A stretch of 64,000 nucleotides of DNA from Paracoccaceae bacterium. GTDB taxonomy: Bacteria > Pseudomonadota > Alphaproteobacteria > Rhodobacterales > Rhodobacteraceae. Made by a program: the position numbers and the translations under genes. The notes beneath the pieces are model-generated. The model worked only from the letters and a program-made list of their open reading frames with translations. It was not told the origin of the DNA and ran no database searches. Positions 58,908-64,000 of this stretch are shown piece by piece. Every line of letters begins with the position of its first letter. Position 1 is the first letter of the stretch. The stretch covers positions 1-64,000 of the forward strand of contig JAGWVA010000003.1 of assembly GCA_028875855.1 (NCBI GenBank). Reading direction: 5' to 3'.

Positions 58908-59177
58908 TCAGTTCAGCCGGAACTCGCCCACCACGTTGCGCCACTCGCCGGGGCTGATCATCTTGCGATGGGTGAAACGCACCGAATGCAGCGGCCCCTC
59001 GATCTGCTTCTGCCAGAATTCGATGAACCCGAAGAGCCGGGGATAGTCCGGCGCAAGGTCGTAGTCCTGCCACAGGAAGGTGTTCAGCACCCGCTGGTAA
59101 TCCGGCATCCGGTAGAAGATCTCGGCCGTCGTCAGGCCATAGCCCTTCAGCATCAGTTCCGTTTCCGTTCCGCCCAT
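58908..59177 (-). CDS. Usg family protein
   Basis: LKGYGLTTAEIFYRMPDYQRVLNTFLWQDYDLAPDYPRLFGFIEFWQKQIEGPLHSV. Confidence 0.93.
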   Translation of the reverse strand: MGGTETELMLKGYGLTTAEIFYRMPDYQRVLNTFLWQDYDLAPDYPRLFGFIEFWQKQIEGPLHSVRFTHRKMISPGEWRNVVGEFRLN

Positions 59178-59370
59178 CGCATCCTCCGTTTCAAAGGCGA
59201 TGGGACCAGCCTGCCATAGCTGAATTAAATTTCAATAAAAACAGCATGTTATCACTCATCGGCCGAGGCTGCCAATGGCCGTGCCCCACCGGCATTGCAC
59301 CCCAGAGCTTGCTTCTGATAGAGTGCCGCCAACCAGATGTTGAGCATCCAAGCCAGAAGATCGGACTCAC

Positions 59371-62106
59371 GTGAACGACACGCCGGAAACCCCTGAGAAC
59401 GAAGACGAATCCCCCGCGCCGCGCTCTGGCTGGGGCGGGCCTGTCGTCTCCATCACCGACGAGATGCGGTCGTCCTACCTCGATTACGCCATGAGCGTGA
59501 TCGTCAGCCGCGCGATCCCCGATCTGCGCGACGGCCTCAAGCCTGTGCACCGGCGCATCCTTTATGCGATGCACGAGACCGGCAACACGCATGACAAGGC
59601 CTACCGCAAATCGGCCCGCCCGGTCGGCGACGTGATGGGGAAATACCACCCGCACGGGGACGCCGCGATCTACGACGCGCTGGTGCGGATGGCGCAGCCC
59701 TTCTCGATGGGGCTGAAGCTGCTCGACGGTCAGGGCAACTTCGGCTCGATGGACGGCGATAACGCGGCCGCCATGCGCTACACCGAGGTGCGGATGGACA
59801 AGCCGGCGGCCTTCCTGCTGGCCGACATCGACAAGGACACCGTCGATTTCCAGGACAACTACGACGGCAAGGACAAGGAACCCTCTGTCCTGCCGGCGCG
59901 CTTCCCCAACATGCTGGTCAATGGCGCGGGCGGCATCGCGGTCGGCATGGCGACGAACATCCCGCCCCACAATCTGGGCGAGGTGATCGACGCGACGCTC
60001 GCGCTGATCGAGGAACCGGACCTGAGTTCGGAACAGCTCATGGCCTATGTGCCGGGCCCGGATTTTCCGACCGGCGGGCAGATCATGGGCCGCGGCGGCG
60101 CGCGCAAGGCCTATCTCGAGGGGCGCGGCTCGGTCATCCTGCGCGCCAAGACGCGAGTGGAAGAGATCCGCAAGGACCGCTTTGCCATCGTTCTGGACGA
60201 GATCCCCTATCAGGTGAACAAGGCCGCGATGATCGAGAAGATCGCGGAGCTCGTGCGCGACAAGAAGATCGAGGGCATCGCCCATGTGCAGGACGAATCC
60301 GACCGCGTCGGCGTCCGCGTGGTCATCGAACTCAAGCGCGATGCGACGCCCGACGTGGTGCTGAACCAGCTTTGGCGCTTCACGCCGATGCAGACCTCGT
60401 TCGGCTGCAACATGCTTGCGCTGAACGGCGGTCGGCCCGAACAGCTTACCCTGCGGGATTTCCTGACCTACTTCATCGGCTTCCGCGAAGAAGTTGTCGC
60501 ACGCCGCACGGCCTATGAGCTGCGCAAGGCGCGCGAGCGCAGCCATATCCTCTGCGGTCTTGCGGTCGCCGTGTCGAACGTGGACGAGGTGGTCGCCACC
60601 ATCCGGTCTTCCGCCGATCCGGCCGAGGCCCGCGACAAGCTGATGACGCGGCGCTGGCCCGCCCATGACATCGCCGACTACATCCGCCTGATCGACGATC
60701 CGACCCACAAGATGAACGAGGACGGCACCTACAACCTGTCCGAGACGCAGGCCCGCGCGATCCTCGATCTGCGGCTGCAGCGCCTGACCGCGATGGGCGT
60801 GAAGGAAGTCACCGACGAGCTTCAGGACCTTGCCGCGAAGATCCGCGACTACCTCGCCATCCTGCGCTCGCGCGAGCGGATCATGGCGATCATCGCCGAC
60901 GAACTGCGCGAAGTGAAAGAGCTTTTCGCCGTCCCCCGCCGGACCGAGATCGTGGACTGGGCGGGCGATCTGGATGACGAGGACCTGATCGAACGCGAGG
61001 ACATGGTCGTCACCATCACCTCGGGCGGCTATATCAAGCGGACCTCGCTCGACGAATTCCGCGCGCAGCGGCGCGGCGGCAAGGGTCTGTCGGGCATGGC
61101 CACCAAGGAAGATGACGTGGTGACCACGCTCTTCGTGGCCAACACCCATACCCAGCTTCTGTTCTTCACCACCGACGGCATGGTCTACAAGCTGAAGTGC
61201 TGGCGCCTTCCGCTGGGCGGGCGCACCTCGAAGGGCAAGGCCATCGTCAACATCCTGCCGATCCCTACCGGCGTGTCGATCGCCGCCATCATGCCGGTCG
61301 ACAAGCCGGAAGAGGAATGGGAGAACCTGCAGATCGTCTTTGCCACCTCGGATGGTGACGTGCGCCGCAACGCGCTGTCGGACTTCACCAACGTGATGCG
61401 CAACGGCAAGATCGCGATGAAGCTGCCCGAGGGCGTGAGCCTCGTGAATGCCCGCATCGCGGACGAGACGGACGATGTCATGCTGGTCACCGCCATGGGC
61501 CGGGCGATCCGCTTCCCCACGACAGACGTGCGCATCTTCAAGGGCCGGGATTCCACCGGCGTGCGCGGCATCCGGCTGGCCAGCGGCGACACGGTCGTGT
61601 CGATGTCCGTGATCCGCCATTTCGAGGCCGACCCCGCTGAACGCGCCGCCTACCTCAAGCAGCGTCGCCTGATGGCCGGCACGGTCGAGGATGAGGCCGA
61701 GGCCGACGACGACGAGGAAACCGTGGCCGAGGGCCAGCTGTCGCCGGAACGCTACGCCCAGATGTCGGCGGCCGAGGATCTGATCCTGACCATCACCGAG
61801 AACGGCGCGGGCAAGCTGTCGTCAAGCCACGACTACCCGGTGCGTGGCCGTGGCGGGCAGGGCGTCATGGGGATGGACAAGGCGCTGCGCGGTGGCCGTC
61901 TGGTCGCCTCGTTCCCGGTCGAGATGGCCGATCAGGTGATGCTTGCGACCTCGACCGGCCAGTCGATCCGCTGCCCGGTGGACGGCATCTCCTTCCGCTC
62001 GCGCACGGCAGGCGGGGTGCGCGTGTTCAACACCGGCGCGGGCGAGGTCGTGGTTTCCGTCGCACGGATCGCCGATCAGGGCGAACCGGAGGAACCCGCC
62101 GAATGA
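59371..62106 (+). CDS. gyrA: DNA gyrase subunit A
   Basis: [54 protein letters not shown] GyrA-box; GTG start. Confidence 0.99.
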   Translation: MNDTPETPENEDESPAPRSGWGGPVVSITDEMRSSYLDYAMSVIVSRAIPDLRDGLKPVHRRILYAMHETGNTHDKAYRKSARPVGDVMGKYHPHGDAAIYDALVRMAQPFSMGLKLLDGQGNFGSMDGDNAAAMRYTEVRMDKPAAFLLADIDKDTVDFQDNYDGKDKEPSVLPARFPNMLVNGAGGIAVGMATNIPPHNLGEVIDATLALIEEPDLSSEQLMAYVPGPDFPTGGQIMGRGGARKAYLEGRGSVILRAKTRVEEIRKDRFAIVLDEIPYQVNKAAMIEKIAELVRDKKIEGIAHVQDESDRVGVRVVIELKRDATPDVVLNQLWRFTPMQTSFGCNMLALNGGRPEQLTLRDFLTYFIGFREEVVARRTAYELRKARERSHILCGLAVAVSNVDEVVATIRSSADPAEARDKLMTRRWPAHDIADYIRLIDDPTHKMNEDGTYNLSETQARAILDLRLQRLTAMGVKEVTDELQDLAAKIRDYLAILRSRERIMAIIADELREVKELFAVPRRTEIVDWAGDLDDEDLIEREDMVVTITSGGYIKRTSLDEFRAQRRGGKGLSGMATKEDDVVTTLFVANTHTQLLFFTTDGMVYKLKCWRLPLGGRTSKGKAIVNILPIPTGVSIAAIMPVDKPEEEWENLQIVFATSDGDVRRNALSDFTNVMRNGKIAMKLPEGVSLVNARIADETDDVMLVTAMGRAIRFPTTDVRIFKGRDSTGVRGIRLASGDTVVSMSVIRHFEADPAERAAYLKQRRLMAGTVEDEAEADDDEETVAEGQLSPERYAQMSAAEDLILTITENGAGKLSSSHDYPVRGRGGQGVMGMDKALRGGRLVASFPVEMADQVMLATSTGQSIRCPVDGISFRSRTAGGVRVFNTGAGEVVVSVARIADQGEPEEPAE

Positions 62107-62432
62107 CCGAAGCGGCGCTGCGCCGGTGGCTTCTGGCGCAGCCCCATCCGGTGACCTATGCCGAGGCGGCGGCGGCCATGGGCCTGACCCCGCCCGGCAT
62201 CATCGCGCAGGTCACGGCGCTTCTTGAACAGACGATGCGGCAGGATGCGGCGGCGGGCCGTCCTTTTCTTGCCGCCCGTGTCGTCAGCCGCGAAACCGGC
62301 CTGCCCGGGCGCGGCTTCTTCGATCTGGCCATGGCCCTCGGCCGCTTCGACGGCAGCGATCCGGCAGCCTTTCACGCAAGTGAATGCGCCCGCTTGGCAA
62401 GCGCGCCCGAAAGCCATACATCCGCGCCATGA
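62103..62432 (+). CDS. hypothetical protein
   Basis: Overlaps the gyrA stop and the trmFO start by 4 nt each (translational coupling pattern). Confidence 0.65.
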   Translation: MTEAALRRWLLAQPHPVTYAEAAAAMGLTPPGIIAQVTALLEQTMRQDAAAGRPFLAARVVSRETGLPGRGFFDLAMALGRFDGSDPAAFHASECARLASAPESHTSAP

Positions 62433-63772
62433 GCGAGACCTTACACATCGTCGGCGGCGGCATGGCCGGGTCCGAGGCCGCCTGGCAAGCTGCCGAACGC
62501 GGCATTTCCGTCGTCATCCACGAAATGCGCCCCCATGTCGGCACCTTCGCCCACAGAACGGGCGATCTGGCCGAGATGGTCTGTTCGAACTCCTTCCGGT
62601 CGGATGACGACGAACAGAACGCCGTGGGCCTGCTGCATTGGGAAATGCGCGCGGCGGGCGGGCTGATCATGGAGATGGCCGACCGCCACAGCCTTCCCGC
62701 CGGGGGGGCCCTTGCAGTGGACCGCGACGCCTTCTCGCAGGCGGTCACGGCGCGTCTGCGCGCCCATCCCCGGATCACGATCACCGGCGAAGAGGTGGAC
62801 GCCCTGCCAGCCTCCGGCCACTGGATCATCGCGACCGGGCCGCTCACCTCAACCCGTCTCGCCGAGGCGATCCGCGCCGAGACGGGCACCGAGTCGCTGG
62901 CCTTCTTCGACGCCATCGCCCCCATCGTCCATGCCGAGACGATCGACATGTCGATCGCCTGGCGCCAGTCGCGCTACGACAAGGGCGAGACCGAGGAAGA
63001 GCGCACCGCCTATATCAACTGCCCGATGACCAAACCGGAATACGAGGCCTTCATCGACGCGCTTCTCGCCGCCGAGAAGACCGAGTTCCACGAGGGCGAG
63101 ACCGCGGGCTACTTCGATGGATGCCTGCCGATCGAGGTGATGGCCGACCGCGGGCGCGAGACCTTGCGCCACGGGCCGATGAAGCCCATCGGCCTGACGA
63201 ACAGCCACCAGCCGGACCAGAAGGCCTATGCCGTGGTGCAACTGCGCCGCGACAACGCGCTTGGCACGCTCTACAACATCGTGGGCTTTCAGACCAAGAT
63301 GAAATACGGCGCGCAAACCTCTGTTTTCAGGATGATTCCGGGGTTGCAGAACGCCAGTTTCGCGCGCCTTGGCGGGATCCACCGCAACACCTTCCTCAAT
63401 TCGCCCAAGCTGATCGACGGGCAATTGCGCCTGCGCTCGCGGCCCAACATCCGCTTTGCCGGTCAAGTCACGGGCGTGGAAGGCTATGTCGAAAGCGCGG
63501 CCATGGGCCTTCTGGCCGGGCGTCTTGCCGCGGCTGAGCTGACCGGCCGCCCCCTGCAGGCGCCGCCGCCCGAGACGGCCATGGGCGCGCTGGTCAACCA
63601 CATCACCGGCGGGGCGGATGCGAAGACCTTCCAGCCGATGAACGTGAACTTCGGCCTCTTTCCGCCCCTCGACGAAGCGCGGGGCGGCCGGAAGGGCCGC
63701 AAGGATCGTTACAAGGGCTACACCGACCGGGCGAAAATCCTTTTCACGGAATGGCTTCAAGGCCAGAGCTGA
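62429..63772 (+). CDS. trmFO: methylenetetrahydrofolate-tRNA-(uracil-5-)-methyltransferase
   Basis: [57 protein letters not shown]. Confidence 0.98.
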   Translation: MSETLHIVGGGMAGSEAAWQAAERGISVVIHEMRPHVGTFAHRTGDLAEMVCSNSFRSDDDEQNAVGLLHWEMRAAGGLIMEMADRHSLPAGGALAVDRDAFSQAVTARLRAHPRITITGEEVDALPASGHWIIATGPLTSTRLAEAIRAETGTESLAFFDAIAPIVHAETIDMSIAWRQSRYDKGETEEERTAYINCPMTKPEYEAFIDALLAAEKTEFHEGETAGYFDGCLPIEVMADRGRETLRHGPMKPIGLTNSHQPDQKAYAVVQLRRDNALGTLYNIVGFQTKMKYGAQTSVFRMIPGLQNASFARLGGIHRNTFLNSPKLIDGQLRLRSRPNIRFAGQVTGVEGYVESAAMGLLAGRLAAAELTGRPLQAPPPETAMGALVNHITGGADAKTFQPMNVNFGLFPPLDEARGGRKGRKDRYKGYTDRAKILFTEWLQGQS

Positions 63773-64000
63773 TGTATCGCACGCGGTTTGCCCCTTCGCC
63801 CACGGGGCTTCTGCACCTCGGCCACGCCTATTCCGCGATCCTCGCCCATGACCGCGCAACGGCCGCGGGCGGCGCCTTCCTTCTGCGGATCGAGGATACC
63901 GACCGCGCCCGCTGTCGCCCCGCCTTTGAACAGGCGATCTACGACGACCTGCACTGGCTGGGACTGCGCTGGGAAACCCCCGTCCTGCGCCAGTCCGACC
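63772..64000 (+). CDS. gluQ: glutamyl-Q tRNA(Asp) synthetase (partial, runs off window)
   Basis: [67 protein letters not shown]. Confidence 0.93.
   Translation, partial: MYRTRFAPSPTGLLHLGHAYSAILAHDRATAAGGAFLLRIEDTDRARCRPAFEQAIYDDLHWLGLRWETPVLRQSD

Overview
This window looks like chromosomal DNA from a Rhodobacteraceae-like alphaproteobacterium: high GC, densely coding and mostly core genes. I recognise about 57 protein genes (one truncated at the right edge), tRNA-Pro(GGG), tRNA-Leu(CAA) and several terminator hairpins. I see no prophage, IS element, integron or CRISPR array. Main blocks, left to right: cysS; an aminotransferase / PEP-mutase-family / PLP-decarboxylase group; uup, olsB and bamE; DUF177-rpmF-plsX-fabH-ihfA-merR-tRNA-Pro; dcd; dgt-argS-SPOR-nagZ-scpA-scpB; erpA; xth; phoR-phoU-phoB with no pst genes; iolR-iolC-iolD-iolE-iolB; gmk-yicC; a PAS_5 gene; class II DAHP synthase; a GlxA/GbdR-like regulator, a Liv-type ABC transporter and an FAD/GcvT dehydrogenase; an RTX-Hint protein behind an AT-rich upstream region; a TAXI-TRAP transporter with an L-2-hydroxyglutarate oxidase gene; dsbB; a divergent Lrp gene with arginase and ornithine cyclodeaminase; gyrA; trmFO; gluQ (partial). 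The most interesting unexplained signals are in non-coding DNA. (1) A 14-codon ORF, MKNNGIICICCITG, sits just upstream of cysS in a leader that can form hairpins; it is a candidate cysteine-sensing attenuator. (2) Two GGAA-N6-TTCC palindromes precede iolR and iolC. (3) A Pho-box-like repeat lies directly upstream of phoU although pstSCAB is absent, and the encoded PhoR has no membrane anchor. (4) A TAXI-TRAP transporter is apparently co-operonic with lhgO. (5) Several palindromes, direct repeats and dispersed repeat elements have no annotation. All calls come from reading the sequence; no database search was run.
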